The notes under the pieces were generated by a model. That model saw nothing but the letters and a program-made list of their open reading frames with translations. It did not search any database and was not told the origin of the DNA. A stretch of DNA of 64,000 nt, taken from NCBI RefSeq assembly GCF_002952775.1, contig NZ_CP025066.1:2170001-2234000 (forward strand). The letters are read 5' to 3'. Shown piece after piece: positions 8,318 to 17,199 of this stretch; within the stretch, counting starts at the first letter, position 1; every line of letters begins with the position of its first letter. The position numbers and the translations under genes were made by a program. Source of the stretch: Halalkaliarchaeum desulfuricum. Its GTDB lineage: Archaea; Halobacteriota; Halobacteria; Halobacteriales; Haloferacaceae.

Positions 8318-9670
8318 ATGAGCGCATTCGACCGGATCGCGCGAACGATCGGCCGGGCGGCGACGGCGGGCTGTCTCGCCGGTCGGACGCTGTTGCCGTT
8401 CGACACGAACCCCGTTCCGGGGGACTGGGAACACGTCACCAAGGTCGATCCGGAGGACGCAAAGAAGCTCCCGATCGCCTATCCACGGTATCTCCAATAC
8501 ACGGACGGCATCTCCGTCGGCGGGTCGGCGGACGTGACGGAAACGAACACCGTCGAGACGTTCCGGCTGCTCTCGTCCGTGTCGACGCCCGCGTTTCACG
8601 AGCCAAGCGCGGCGAGTCACGTAACCGAGGGGACGCTGTCTGCGTCGTCGTTCCTGGCGGTACCCCAGGTTCTCAACGGGGACGACGAGGCGTTCGTCGG
8701 CTCTCTCGGAACCGGGACGCGGTTCATCCGGGAGGAACTCGCGCCTGCGGCCGTCGAAAAGCTGTTACCCGCTCCGGTCGCGAACCGGTACGGCGACCGA
8801 CTCGCCGAGTTTTTCACACACTGGATGCTCTACTCCGCCGTCTTCGAGGCGTACGTCATCCAGAACCCCGACAGCGCCGCTGCCCGGGAGGCCGGCGTCG
8901 ACGAGTCGGGTCTCCTCTCACCCGAGCAGGCGAGGGACCGGGCGATAGCCGCCGAACGGTATCTCGGCAGTGAAGTGCTGTACCTCGAATACTCCGGAAC
9001 CTACGGTGGATCTGAAGCGGTCGACATTCTCGAGGCGATCGCCCCCTCCCTCGATTGGACTCGGCTGTGGTACGGCGGCGGGATCGACTCCCGGGAAAAG
9101 GCGACAGAGGTGCTCTCGGCCGGCGCAGACGCAGTGATCGTCGGCGACGTGTTCCACCGAATTGCCGCCGAGGAGGCCGATTTTGCGTCCGCGTTCGTCG
9201 CGGATTCGGCGGTCGGGACGTCGGCCCACACCGACCGAATCGACGCGTGGATCGACGACGCCGTCGACGTCGCCGACACCGCCGCAGCGGAGTACATCTC
9301 GACGATCCCGTCGGTTCGGGATCCGGTCGGCACCGCACGTGCGAGTCTGATCGCAGGGATTACAGCCCATTGTGTCCTCGCGAAGGCCGAAACCGACGTT
9401 CGGGAGGCGATCCGCGAAGGCCAAGTCGCGGATCCGTCGGAGCTTTCGGAGGCCTTCCGGGACGACTATCACAGCCGACTCGAAGCCGGACTCGTTCACG
9501 CCGGTAACGGCTCACAGGCATCGACTCTCGCTGCCGATCTTCTCGATACAGTAAGCCTCCGGGCGTTTCGTGAGATGATCGGACCGACGTCGGAGGGGCC
9601 CGAATCCGACGACGGGGCGTCGGTGTCGTTCCCGGCCCATCACCTCCCCATCGGAGAACTTCCGCGGTAG
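8318..9670 (+). CDS. Geranylgeranylglyceryl-phosphate synthase (PcrB/GGGPS) paralogue with long C-terminal extension
   Basis: The protein has 450 residues. Residues about 25-310 resemble the GGGPS TIM barrel: NPVPGDWEHVTKVDPEDAK at the entrance, YLEYSGTYGG for the substrate loop, and YGGGIDSREKA plus ADAVIVGDVFH for the phosphate-binding end. The same three motifs recur in the canonical 248-residue enzyme encoded at 26456-27202. This copy differs by an insertion of about 60 residues in the middle (FIREELAPAAVEKLLPAPVA region) and a helical acidic extension of about 135 residues. GGGPS makes the first ether bond of archaeal lipids from glycerol-1-phosphate and a polyprenyl diphosphate. Whether this paralogue is active, and on which prenyl chain, is unknown. 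Confidence 0.75.
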   Translation: MSAFDRIARTIGRAATAGCLAGRTLLPFDTNPVPGDWEHVTKVDPEDAKKLPIAYPRYLQYTDGISVGGSADVTETNTVETFRLLSSVSTPAFHEPSAASHVTEGTLSASSFLAVPQVLNGDDEAFVGSLGTGTRFIREELAPAAVEKLLPAPVANRYGDRLAEFFTHWMLYSAVFEAYVIQNPDSAAAREAGVDESGLLSPEQARDRAIAAERYLGSEVLYLEYSGTYGGSEAVDILEAIAPSLDWTRLWYGGGIDSREKATEVLSAGADAVIVGDVFHRIAAEEADFASAFVADSAVGTSAHTDRIDAWIDDAVDVADTAAAEYISTIPSVRDPVGTARASLIAGITAHCVLAKAETDVREAIREGQVADPSELSEAFRDDYHSRLEAGLVHAGNGSQASTLAADLLDTVSLRAFREMIGPTSEGPESDDGASVSFPAHHLPIGELPR

Positions 9671-9735
9671 CCGGCTTTCCCCCGGTATCGGCGGAGGTGA
9701 AGAACGGTTTTATCGATCGCCGGTTTCGAACGTCC

Positions 9736-10039
9736 ATGGCCAGAGGCGACACTCTCCTCAACACGGTCATCGGCGCGGTCGTCACAGTCATTCTCTCGTT
9801 CACTGGCGTCTCCCCGATCCTCGGCGGCGGCACCGCGGGATATCTCCAGGGAGAAAGCCGAAAAAGTGGTGCGAAGGTCGGCGCCCTCTCGGGCGTCTTC
9901 GCGTTCGTTCCGTTCCTGCTTTTCGCGGCCGTGATTTTCGGCTTCTTTGTGGCTGTCCCCGTTACTCGTCTGGAACGCGGGGCTCGGGGCTCTCGGTGGA
10001 TATCTGGGGGCGTATCTCCGAGAGGAGCGTGAAACCTGA
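9736..10039 (+). pseudogene. DUF5518-like membrane protein, frameshifted near its 3' end
   Basis: From ATG 9736 the protein begins MARGDTLLNTVIGAVVTVIL and has a Gly-rich GGGTAGYLQGES loop and a second hydrophobic stretch (FAFVPFLLFAAVIFGFF). This is the layout of the DUF5518 membrane family common in haloarchaea. After about residue 77 the frame turns into Arg-rich sequence (VTRLERGARGSRW) and ends at 10032. In the next forward frame, 9959-10039 encodes PLLVWNAGLGALGGYLGAYL followed by a charged REERET end, a plausible third membrane segment. The simplest reading is a frameshift or small deletion at about 9945-9968. A sequencing error is possible. Confidence 0.6.
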
Positions 10040-10133
10040 GCAGTCGGTCGCAGTGACAGGCGAAACCAGCTTTCACGGACCCGATCGTGACATAGCTTTA
10101 TCACGAGCAGCGCCGTAGCTTACACATTGTAGC

Positions 10134-11180
10134 ATGACAACGATAAGCAAAGAGAAGCTGACGGGCTTTTACGAGGACATGGTGACGGCCCGGTATTACG
10201 AGGAACGGCTCCAGGAGGAGTATCTCGTGGGGAAACAGCCGGCCTTCGACATCAGCGCCGGGCCGATCCCGGGCGAGCTTCACCTGGCTGCCGGTCACGA
10301 GGCGTCCGGAATCGGCGTGTGTCATCACCTTCGCGACGACGACACGGTGACGGCACCACACCGGCCCCACCACATCGCTATCGCGAAGGATGTCGACCTC
10401 GACCGGATGACAGCGGAGATCTTCGGGCGGGAAACCGGGCTGTCATCGGGAAAGGGTGGACACATGCACCTGTTCGATCCCGAGGTGAACTTCGCCTGCA
10501 GCGGGATCATCGCGCAGGGCTGTCCGCCGGCGGTCGGGGCAGGAATGGCCGCGAAAAAACGCGGCGAGGACAGCGTCGCCGTGGCGTTTCTGGGCGAAGG
10601 GGCGATTAGCCAGGGGGCGTTCCTCGAGTCGCTGAACCTCGCGAGCGTCCGCGACCTGCCGGTGGTGTTCGTGATCGAGGACAACGACTGGGCGATCAGT
10701 ATGCCGAAAGAACGCGTCACGGCACCCCTCGACGGTTCGCGGCGGGCGGACGGATTCGACATGCCGGGAATCCGGGTCGACGAGGACGACGTGGTCGACG
10801 TCTACCGGGCCGCAGACGAGGCGATCGGTCGCGCCCGCGACGGAAACGGGCCGACCCTCCTCGAACTCCAGGTCCACCGTCGAATGGGCCATTTCATGGG
10901 TGATCCGGAGACCTACCGACCGGAGGAGGACCAGGAACTGGCAAAAGAGCGCGATTCGATCGAACGGCTGAAGGAAGAACTGCGATCCCACGGCGTGGAC
11001 GAGGAAACCATGGAATCGATCAAGACAGCGGCTCACGAACGCGTCGACGAAGCGATCGAGTGGGCGAAAGAACAGCCGAAGCCCGATCCCGATGCAGCCT
11101 ACGAGGACGCGTTCGTCAACCCACCATCGGGCGTGACAGACACGGAACCGGAGTTCGACCTGGCAGGGGGTGAAGACTGA
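10134..11180 (+). CDS. 2-oxoacid (acetoin/pyruvate-type) dehydrogenase E1 alpha subunit
   Basis: A 348-residue thiamine-diphosphate enzyme subunit. The ThDP/Mg motif is visible as GEGAISQGAFLESLNLA...VFVIEDNDWAIS near residues 158-186, and the substrate loop as GRETGLSSGKGGHMHLF. The GHMHL form and overall length resemble acetoin-dehydrogenase/pyruvate-type E1 alpha chains. The E1 complex decarboxylates a 2-oxoacid or acetoin and passes the acyl group to a lipoyl domain. The stop overlaps the beta-subunit ATG by one base, and the cluster continues with a small lipoyl protein. The actual substrate cannot be told from the sequence. Confidence 0.88.
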   Translation: MTTISKEKLTGFYEDMVTARYYEERLQEEYLVGKQPAFDISAGPIPGELHLAAGHEASGIGVCHHLRDDDTVTAPHRPHHIAIAKDVDLDRMTAEIFGRETGLSSGKGGHMHLFDPEVNFACSGIIAQGCPPAVGAGMAAKKRGEDSVAVAFLGEGAISQGAFLESLNLASVRDLPVVFVIEDNDWAISMPKERVTAPLDGSRRADGFDMPGIRVDEDDVVDVYRAADEAIGRARDGNGPTLLELQVHRRMGHFMGDPETYRPEEDQELAKERDSIERLKEELRSHGVDEETMESIKTAAHERVDEAIEWAKEQPKPDPDAAYEDAFVNPPSGVTDTEPEFDLAGGED

Positions 11181-12208
11181 TGACCGCAGAGACTCACCCG
11201 GAAACAGTCGACCGCGAACTGACGATGAGTCGGGCGATGGTCGAGGCGATCGCCGACGAGATGCACGAAAACGAGGAGGTATTTTACATGGGTGAAGACG
11301 TGGCCGACTACGGCGGCATCTTCGACTCCACCCAGGGCTTGCTCGACGAGTTCGGCCACGAGCGCATCGTGGACGTCCCGATCAGCGAAACCGCGTATCT
11401 CGGCGCCGCCGTCGGCGCCGCACAGGAGGGGATGCGGCCGATCGCGGAGTTGATGTTCGTCGACTTCTTCGGCGTCGCGATGGATCAGATCTACAACCAG
11501 ATGGCGAAGAACACGTACATGAGCGGCGGCGCCGTCAACGTTCCGATGGTGCTCACCACCGCCGTGGGAGGTGGCTACAACGACGCCGCCCAGCACTCGC
11601 AGACGCTGTACGGGACGTTCGCCCATCTCCCGGGGATGAAAGTCGTCGTCCCGTCGACGGCATACGACGCCAAGGGGCTGATGCACAACGCGATCCGGGA
11701 CGACGATCCGGTCGTGTACATGTTCCACAAGCGACTGATGGGCATCGGCTGGATGCCCGCGCCGGACGGCCCGAAGACACCAGTGCCGGAAACCGACTAC
11801 ACCATCCCCTTCGGGAGCGCCGACGTGAAACGCGAGGGCAGCGACGTAACCGTGGTCACCCTCGGGCTCCACGTCCATAGAGCGCTCGAGGCCGCAGATT
11901 CGCTGGCGGAGGAGGGAGTCGACGTCGAGGTAATCGACCTCAGATCGCTCGTTCCGCTGGACACCGACACCGTCCTCGAATCGGTCCGGAAGACGGGGCG
12001 GCTCGTGGTCGTCGACGAGGACTACCGATCGTTCGGCGTGACCGGCGAGATCATCGCCACAGCCGCAGAGGACGCGCTCGCGGACCTCGAGGCGGTCGAA
12101 CGGGTCGCCCATCCGGACGTCCCGATCCCGTACGCCCGGCCGCTGGAAAACGAGACGATTCCGGACGTCGAGGACATCGCAGCCGCAGTCGAGAGCGTCC
12201 ACAGATGA
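11180..12208 (+). CDS. 2-oxoacid (acetoin/pyruvate-type) dehydrogenase E1 beta subunit
   Basis: This 342-residue protein pairs with the alpha subunit. Visible family blocks are LTMSRAMVEAIADEMHENEEVFYMGEDV (split across the N-terminus), ETAYLGAAVGAAQEGMRPI, and the C-terminal transketolase domain VTVVTLGLHVHRALEAA followed by VVVDEDYRSFGVTGEI. The E1 beta chain provides the pyrimidine-binding half of the ThDP site and binds the lipoyl carrier. Its start shares one base with the alpha stop, and its stop overlaps the lipoyl gene by 4 nt, so the three are translationally coupled. Confidence 0.88.
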   Translation: MTAETHPETVDRELTMSRAMVEAIADEMHENEEVFYMGEDVADYGGIFDSTQGLLDEFGHERIVDVPISETAYLGAAVGAAQEGMRPIAELMFVDFFGVAMDQIYNQMAKNTYMSGGAVNVPMVLTTAVGGGYNDAAQHSQTLYGTFAHLPGMKVVVPSTAYDAKGLMHNAIRDDDPVVYMFHKRLMGIGWMPAPDGPKTPVPETDYTIPFGSADVKREGSDVTVVTLGLHVHRALEAADSLAEEGVDVEVIDLRSLVPLDTDTVLESVRKTGRLVVVDEDYRSFGVTGEIIATAAEDALADLEAVERVAHPDVPIPYARPLENETIPDVEDIAAAVESVHR

Positions 12209-12462
12209 GCGGGGAGCGAGTCGCCGTCGCCGTCGACGACTACTGGCCCGAGGACGTCGAGTCCGACGAAGGGGTCGTCGTCAACTGGTTCGTGAGGGAG
12301 GGGGCAACTGTCGAGGACGGTGATCCGCTGTGTGAACTGCAGGTGGAAAAGGTGAGCTTCGACGTTCCCGCACCCGTCTCCGGCGAACTCGACGAGATAC
12401 ACCTCGCGGAGGACGAGGAGTTCACCCGGGGGGCGACGCTGGCGGTGCTCACACCGGCGTGA
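12205..12462 (+). CDS. Stand-alone lipoyl/biotinyl-attachment domain protein
   Basis: An 85-residue protein that consists of one biotinyl/lipoyl fold. The hairpin carrying the attachment Lys reads CELQVEKVSFDVPAPVSGEL, with K49 at the expected turn. NWFVREGATVEDGDPL precedes it and DEEFTRGATLAVLTP follows. Position and operon make lipoylation more likely than biotinylation: it would accept the acyl group from the E1 pair encoded just upstream. A normal E2 would continue with an E1/E3-binding domain and an acyltransferase core, and both are absent. No E2 core or E3 follows; the next gene is a convergent peptidase. Confidence 0.85.
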   Translation: MSGERVAVAVDDYWPEDVESDEGVVVNWFVREGATVEDGDPLCELQVEKVSFDVPAPVSGELDEIHLAEDEEFTRGATLAVLTPA

Positions 12463-12485
12463 CGTCCCGGGGCTGACCTACACTC

Positions 12486-13610
12486 CTACACCCCATCGAG
12501 CGGTTTCCAGGTCCGTGGCGACCGGTTCAACCGCCGGCAGTCGTTCTCGGTGACGACGACGAGATCCTCGATCCGGATCCCGAACTTCCCTTCGATGTAG
12601 ACCCCGGGTTCGACGCTGAACACCATTCCCGCCTCGAGCTGCCGGTCGTTTTCCCCGGTAATGTACGGCGGTTCGTGGACGTCGAGGCCGACCCCGTGGC
12701 CAGTCCGGTGGATGAACCGGTCGCCGTACCCTCGCTTTTCGATGACTTCGCGCGCGGCCCGATCGATCTCGCGGGCCTCGACGCCCGGTTCGACTGCCCC
12801 GATTCCCGCCTTCTGAGCCGCCAGAACGGCGTCGAACGCCGGCTCGAACTCCGTCGGCGGTTCCCCCTCGAAGACGACCGTCCTGGTCTGGTCGCTCGGA
12901 TAGCCGTCCATCCGGGTTCCGAAATCGAGGACGACGGGATCGCCCGCCTCGATCGCCCGGTCGCCGTGGCGGTGGTGTGGGCGTGCGCCGTTCGGCCCGG
13001 AGCCGACGACGACGTCGAAGGACGTCCCTTCACCGCCGGCGTCCTCGAGACGCCGTTCGATCTCGACTGCGAGTTCGCGTTCGGTCATTCCGATCGCGTC
13101 CTTGCCGAGCGTGCGGACCGATTCGCTCACCGAATCTGCGATCGAAGCCGCCCGTTCGAGGCGGTCCAGCTCGGCGTCGTCCTTTCGGATTCGGAGGTCG
13201 GCCAGCAGTTCGCTCGCCAGGCCGAAGGTGGCCTCGGGGAAGACCTCGCGGAGGTCCTGGGTGAACATCGCCCACATGCGGTCGTCGACTAGGAGCCGGT
13301 CGCCCGTTATTGACAACTCCTCGCCGATGGATTGTAGCAGAACGGTCGGATCCTCGTCGTCGCTCCAGGTTCGCACGTCGTCGATCGGCGATTCGTCCCG
13401 GATCTGTTCGTCGTACATCTCCGGCGCCAGGAACAGCGTGTCATCGGGCGTGACAAACAAAAAGAGGTGGCGCTCCATCGGTTCGTCCTCGAACCCCGAG
13501 AGGTAGTACATATTTGAACTGGGAAAACAGACGAGCGCGTCGGCGTCCCCGGATCGAAGCGTGTTCCTGGCCCGTGTCAGGCGAGTCGCGATGGCGTCGT
13601 GATCGGTCAT
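12486..13610 (-). CDS. M24 family metallopeptidase (Xaa-Pro aminopeptidase-like)
   Basis: The protein has 374 residues. The N-terminal third is a creatinase-like domain (FPSSNMYYLSGFEDEPMERH). The C-terminal pita-bread domain shows the five metal ligands in order: Asp in VVLDFGTRMDGYPSDQT (two Asp), His in IHRTGHGVGLDVHEPPY, Glu in VFSVEPGVYIEG and Glu in GIRIEDLVVV. M24 enzymes cleave N-terminal residues before proline using two metal ions. It is cytoplasmic, with no signal peptide, and single: convergent with the lipoyl cluster and divergent from moxR. Confidence 0.88.
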   Translation of the reverse strand: MTDHDAIATRLTRARNTLRSGDADALVCFPSSNMYYLSGFEDEPMERHLFLFVTPDDTLFLAPEMYDEQIRDESPIDDVRTWSDDEDPTVLLQSIGEELSITGDRLLVDDRMWAMFTQDLREVFPEATFGLASELLADLRIRKDDAELDRLERAASIADSVSESVRTLGKDAIGMTERELAVEIERRLEDAGGEGTSFDVVVGSGPNGARPHHRHGDRAIEAGDPVVLDFGTRMDGYPSDQTRTVVFEGEPPTEFEPAFDAVLAAQKAGIGAVEPGVEAREIDRAAREVIEKRGYGDRFIHRTGHGVGLDVHEPPYITGENDRQLEAGMVFSVEPGVYIEGKFGIRIEDLVVVTENDCRRLNRSPRTWKPLDGV

Positions 13611-13730
13611 ACTGGTGTCCCGTTCGAGTCACTTCGGCAACTCCGACCGTAGGCGTTCCGCTTCAGTGGTTTGCCCGTCTCACGAGAAAGACGGGTTTAA
13701 CTCTCCTGCAGCATTCACTCGGGGACACCA

Positions 13731-14681
13731 ATGGAGATCGCCGAAGCAAGCGCGAACTGCGAGGACGCTCTCGCCGCGGTCGAGCGGGCCGTCGTAGCCG
13801 ACCGGTCGTTTCTCGAATCCACCCTGTTGGGCGTGCTCGCTCGGGGACACGTTCTCCTTGAGGACGTTCCCGGTACCGGCAAAACGTTGACCGCCAGAAG
13901 CGTCGCGGCGGCACTGGGACTGTCGTTTTCCCGGATCCAGTTTACGCCGGATCTGCTCCCGTCCGACGTGACGGGAACCCACATTTTCGACGAGCACACC
14001 GGAGCGTTCGAGTTCCGCGAGGGTCCCGTATTCGCGAACGTCCTCCTCGCCGACGAGATCAACCGTGCCCCCCCGAAGACGCAGAGTGCACTCCTAGAGG
14101 CGATGGAGGAGCGACAGGTGACCGTCGACGGCGAGACGCGCGAGCTACCGGATCCGTTCTTCGTGATCGCGACCCAGAACCCCATCGAACACGAGGGAAC
14201 GTTTTCGCTGCCCGAGGCGCAAGTCGATCGGTTCGCGGTGAAAGCCAGCATCGGCTACCCCAGCTACGACGGCGAACGCGAACTCGTTCACCGGCGACTG
14301 GATCGGGTACAGCGCAGTCCGACCGTCGACGAGGTACTATCGACCGAAACGGTTCGGGAACTGCAAGCAGCTCCGGAGTCCGTGACGGTTGAAGAAGACG
14401 TCGTCACGTACGTTGTTGACATCTGTCGCGCCACGCGAGGTCACCCCCACGTTTCGGCGGGCGTCTCCCCCCGTGGAACCCAGCGTCTGGTGGAAACAGC
14501 GCGTGCTCGCGCCGTGATTGACGGTCGAGAGTACGTGACGCCGGATATCGTCAAATCGGTCGCGCTGCCGGTCCTGGCTCATCGGCTGGTTTTGACCCCC
14601 GACGCCCGGGTAAAAGATGTCGACAAAAGGGCCGTCATCGAAGCCGTGGTCGACGATACGCCCGTACCGACGGTCGATTGA
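13731..14681 (+). CDS. MoxR-family AAA+ ATPase
   Basis: A 316-residue MoxR protein: Walker A LEDVPGTGKTLTARSVAAAL (residues about 43-62), Walker B VLLADEINRAPPKTQSALLEAMEERQ (split), sensor 1 FFVIATQNPIEHEGTF, and the C-terminal lid with SAGVSPRGTQRLVETARARA. MoxR ATPases act as chaperones, often inserting metals or assembling complexes with DUF58/VWA partners. Here the DUF58 and DUF4129 genes lie next door but on the opposite strand, convergent. A TATA-like gggtttaa lies about 33 nt before the ATG, suggesting a leaderless transcript. Confidence 0.9.
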   Translation: MEIAEASANCEDALAAVERAVVADRSFLESTLLGVLARGHVLLEDVPGTGKTLTARSVAAALGLSFSRIQFTPDLLPSDVTGTHIFDEHTGAFEFREGPVFANVLLADEINRAPPKTQSALLEAMEERQVTVDGETRELPDPFFVIATQNPIEHEGTFSLPEAQVDRFAVKASIGYPSYDGERELVHRRLDRVQRSPTVDEVLSTETVRELQAAPESVTVEEDVVTYVVDICRATRGHPHVSAGVSPRGTQRLVETARARAVIDGREYVTPDIVKSVALPVLAHRLVLTPDARVKDVDKRAVIEAVVDDTPVPTVD

Positions 14682-14722
14682 TTTCGAGACGGGAGAGGGA
14701 CGAGCCCACTGGCGACGGTCGG

Positions 14723-15241
14723 TCATTCCAGAACCACGAGCAACAATAGCGTTCCCACCAGCAGGAAAACGACCGCACCGACCGGCTGTCCGCCGGTTGC
14801 GAACACGTAGATGGCGTATCCGATCCCGGCCGAGACAATTCCGACGGCGAGACTACCAGCGACGTGGAAGAGCTCCAGTCGCGTCGTGTCAGCCCCTCTC
14901 CCCAGCTGTTTGCCGAGGCCGATCGCGAGTCCGGCTGCGTCCCATGCGATAACTGCGAACACGACACCGGCGAGCACCGAAACGACAGGAGCACCCTGGG
15001 CCCCCGCGACGATTCCGGCGATTACGAGGCCGAAGCCACCGATCGTCACTGGAGCGGTCGTGCCGCGAACGAGCCCGGCCAACAGCAGTACCAGGCCGAC
15101 CGCCCCAGCGAGGAGCCCACCCCACGAGTAGAACCCGGTCACGACGAACGAAAAAAGCGCCGCGAACGCCGACAGGCCGCTCCCGACGGTGGTTGACGAT
15201 CGGTCGATCGGCCTCGTAGCTTCCTCGCACTTTTCCGTCAC
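14723..15241 (-). CDS. Small polytopic membrane protein at the end of the DUF58/DUF4129 operon (DUF7519-like)
   Basis: A 172-residue protein made almost entirely of hydrophobic Gly/Val/Ala helices, with about five or six membrane segments (SAFAALFSFVVTGFYSWGG, AGAVGLVLLLAGLV, VTIGGFGLVIAGIVAGA and so on). The start overlaps the DUF58 stop by 4 nt. In many haloarchaea a similar membrane protein accompanies MoxR/DUF58/DUF4129 genes. No catalytic motif is visible; a structural or assembly role in the membrane is inference. Confidence 0.6.
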   Translation of the reverse strand: MTEKCEEATRPIDRSSTTVGSGLSAFAALFSFVVTGFYSWGGLLAGAVGLVLLLAGLVRGTTAPVTIGGFGLVIAGIVAGAQGAPVVSVLAGVVFAVIAWDAAGLAIGLGKQLGRGADTTRLELFHVAGSLAVGIVSAGIGYAIYVFATGGQPVGAVVFLLVGTLLLLVVLE

Positions 15242-17199
15242 GGCTGCCTCCGTGCGGCGTACCTCGCGAGTGCTACATCGAGCGGTTCGTCCCAGCTCCA
15301 GTCGACGACGGGGATACCGGCGTCCCGGAGTGTTGAAACGTGAAGCGTTCGGGCAATCCCAGCGAGTCGATTCCCCGCGGAGCGATTGCTCGTCGAATCC
15401 GGACTAACGACGGTTACGGGGTGTCCCCGTGCGTCGAACTGACGCGCGATTCTCCGGGTACTCTCGTCGCGAAGCGGCGTCAGAAACACGAGTTGAGTGC
15501 CCGGTTCGAGACGCTTGCGGAGCGTCTTTCGCCACCGCCAGGAGATTGTTTTCTGCTCTTTCGGGACCGGGGTAAACTCGGGATCGGTCGCGAGTAGTTC
15601 GCGGGCCTTGTTCCGGTGTTCGATCCCGGAACTCGGCGGCAGCCAACAGGAATCGGAGCCGGCTGCGGCAATACCGACGCGATTGTCTGCGCTCTCGATT
15701 TTCGAAAACAGCTGTCCGGCCGCCTCGACCGCCCGGTCGACGGCGTGATCCGCCCCAGGATGTGGGGCAACGTACGCCGACGATCTCGCGTCGACGAGCA
15801 GGACGACAGTCGCAGCGCGCTCCTGTCGGAACTCGATCGTCGTCAGTTCTCGGGTCCGTGCACGGCGGTTCCAGTCGATGCGACGTACCGGATCCCCCGG
15901 ACGATACTCCCGGGTCGTCGAGAACTCGATCCCCTCTCCCGTCTGGGACGTTTTCTCGCGACCGACGAACTGCTCGGTCGTTTTCCGAAGGGGAAACGGT
16001 TCGTTTCCCGCCGCAAGCGGAGGAACACACCTCAGTGTCGAGTCCGACGAGTACAGCCGTACGGCTTCGATTTCCCCCGAGAGGTTTCGCCCGATGACGT
16101 GTGTCGGCCCGAACGTATGCACGCCCCGTGTTGCAGTGATCGAGTACGAGAACGTCGTCTCCTCTGCTGGCCGAAGCGCAGTCCCGCACCGAGGGGAGCC
16201 GTTCTCGACGGCCAGTGCTGCAGGAACGCCGTCGACGACTCGGACATCGGGGAGAATTCGGTCGGTGGTGTTCCTGACAGTTACTGTGATCGTCACTTCA
16301 TCGCCCGGCTCGGGCGATTCAGCGTCGAGTTCACGGTCGATCCCGACCTCGCCCGGCGGGAGAACCGACGACCGAGCATAGGCAGCGTAGCCGATACTGA
16401 CGACGCCGACGAGAACTACTGCCGGCTGTTCGACGAATACTCCGATTCCGATCCCCAGCAGTGCGATCACACTGACCCCCTCCCAGTGTCCCGTGGAGTG
16501 AGCACCTCTGGCCACTGCTCGTTTTGCCCCCTCTTTCAATCTGCCCCGACCCGTCGTCGACGGCTGCCGTTCAGTGTCGTCATCCGGCACGCTGGTTGCC
16601 TCGGTATCGTGATCCCTGTTTTCGGCAGTGTCATCCGTCGATTTCGACCCGTCGGTCACGACGGCGTCGATCGCATCGACCGTGTGTCGAATCCGTCGCT
16701 GATATCCCGATTCTCGACGCAACGTGTTCCACACGCGATCCCGGAGTGGCACGGACGGGGCATTCTCACCACCCAAAAAGGAAGCGGCATACACGTCGTC
16801 AGTCCACGTGCCTGCTTTGACTCGTCGTTTCGCTTCCGTCTCCGTCTTTCCCGCAAACTGCACCAGAACGGCAACCGCTGCAGCAGAAAGGCCCTCGTCG
16901 CTACGCACGCGGGCAATCTGGTGACGTCGGTCCACGAACTGCTCGAGGACCGTGTCGAAATCGTCCCCCGGTTGCGGCGCCGACACCGACCGTTCCGGAT
17001 CCGGTGTCTTCGCCTCGTCGAGCGTGGATCGGTGACGCCGTCTGGCAATTCGTGCCGCCTGCACCAGCGCCAGCACGCCGATCACCGAGACGACAATCCG
17101 GCCCGGACTGAACGGAACGGCCGCCGGCGAAACGATTGCCAGGACGCCGACGGTCAGCGCTGTGATCCCGAGCAGTAAGGAGAGCCGTCGAGTGTTCAC
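15238..17199 (-). CDS. DUF58 domain membrane protein
   Basis: The 653-residue protein begins with two membrane helices (LSLLLGITALTVGVLAIVSP and a following one). Next come a charged region with a short helical domain, a second helix pair (VSVIALLGIGIGVFVEQPAV), a beta-rich segment with the repeat-like EPGDEVTITVTVRNTTDRIL, and the DUF58 core REYRPGDPVRRIDWNRRART followed by the VWA-like VVLLVDARSSAYV. DUF58 proteins work with MoxR ATPases and DUF4129 proteins, probably in assembling or modifying envelope complexes. Both ends overlap neighbours by 4 nt, so it is the middle gene of a three-gene operon. Confidence 0.85.
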   Translation of the reverse strand: MNTRRLSLLLGITALTVGVLAIVSPAAVPFSPGRIVVSVIGVLALVQAARIARRRHRSTLDEAKTPDPERSVSAPQPGDDFDTVLEQFVDRRHQIARVRSDEGLSAAAVAVLVQFAGKTETEAKRRVKAGTWTDDVYAASFLGGENAPSVPLRDRVWNTLRRESGYQRRIRHTVDAIDAVVTDGSKSTDDTAENRDHDTEATSVPDDDTERQPSTTGRGRLKEGAKRAVARGAHSTGHWEGVSVIALLGIGIGVFVEQPAVVLVGVVSIGYAAYARSSVLPPGEVGIDRELDAESPEPGDEVTITVTVRNTTDRILPDVRVVDGVPAALAVENGSPRCGTALRPAEETTFSYSITATRGVHTFGPTHVIGRNLSGEIEAVRLYSSDSTLRCVPPLAAGNEPFPLRKTTEQFVGREKTSQTGEGIEFSTTREYRPGDPVRRIDWNRRARTRELTTIEFRQERAATVVLLVDARSSAYVAPHPGADHAVDRAVEAAGQLFSKIESADNRVGIAAAGSDSCWLPPSSGIEHRNKARELLATDPEFTPVPKEQKTISWRWRKTLRKRLEPGTQLVFLTPLRDESTRRIARQFDARGHPVTVVSPDSTSNRSAGNRLAGIARTLHVSTLRDAGIPVVDWSWDEPLDVALARYAARRQP

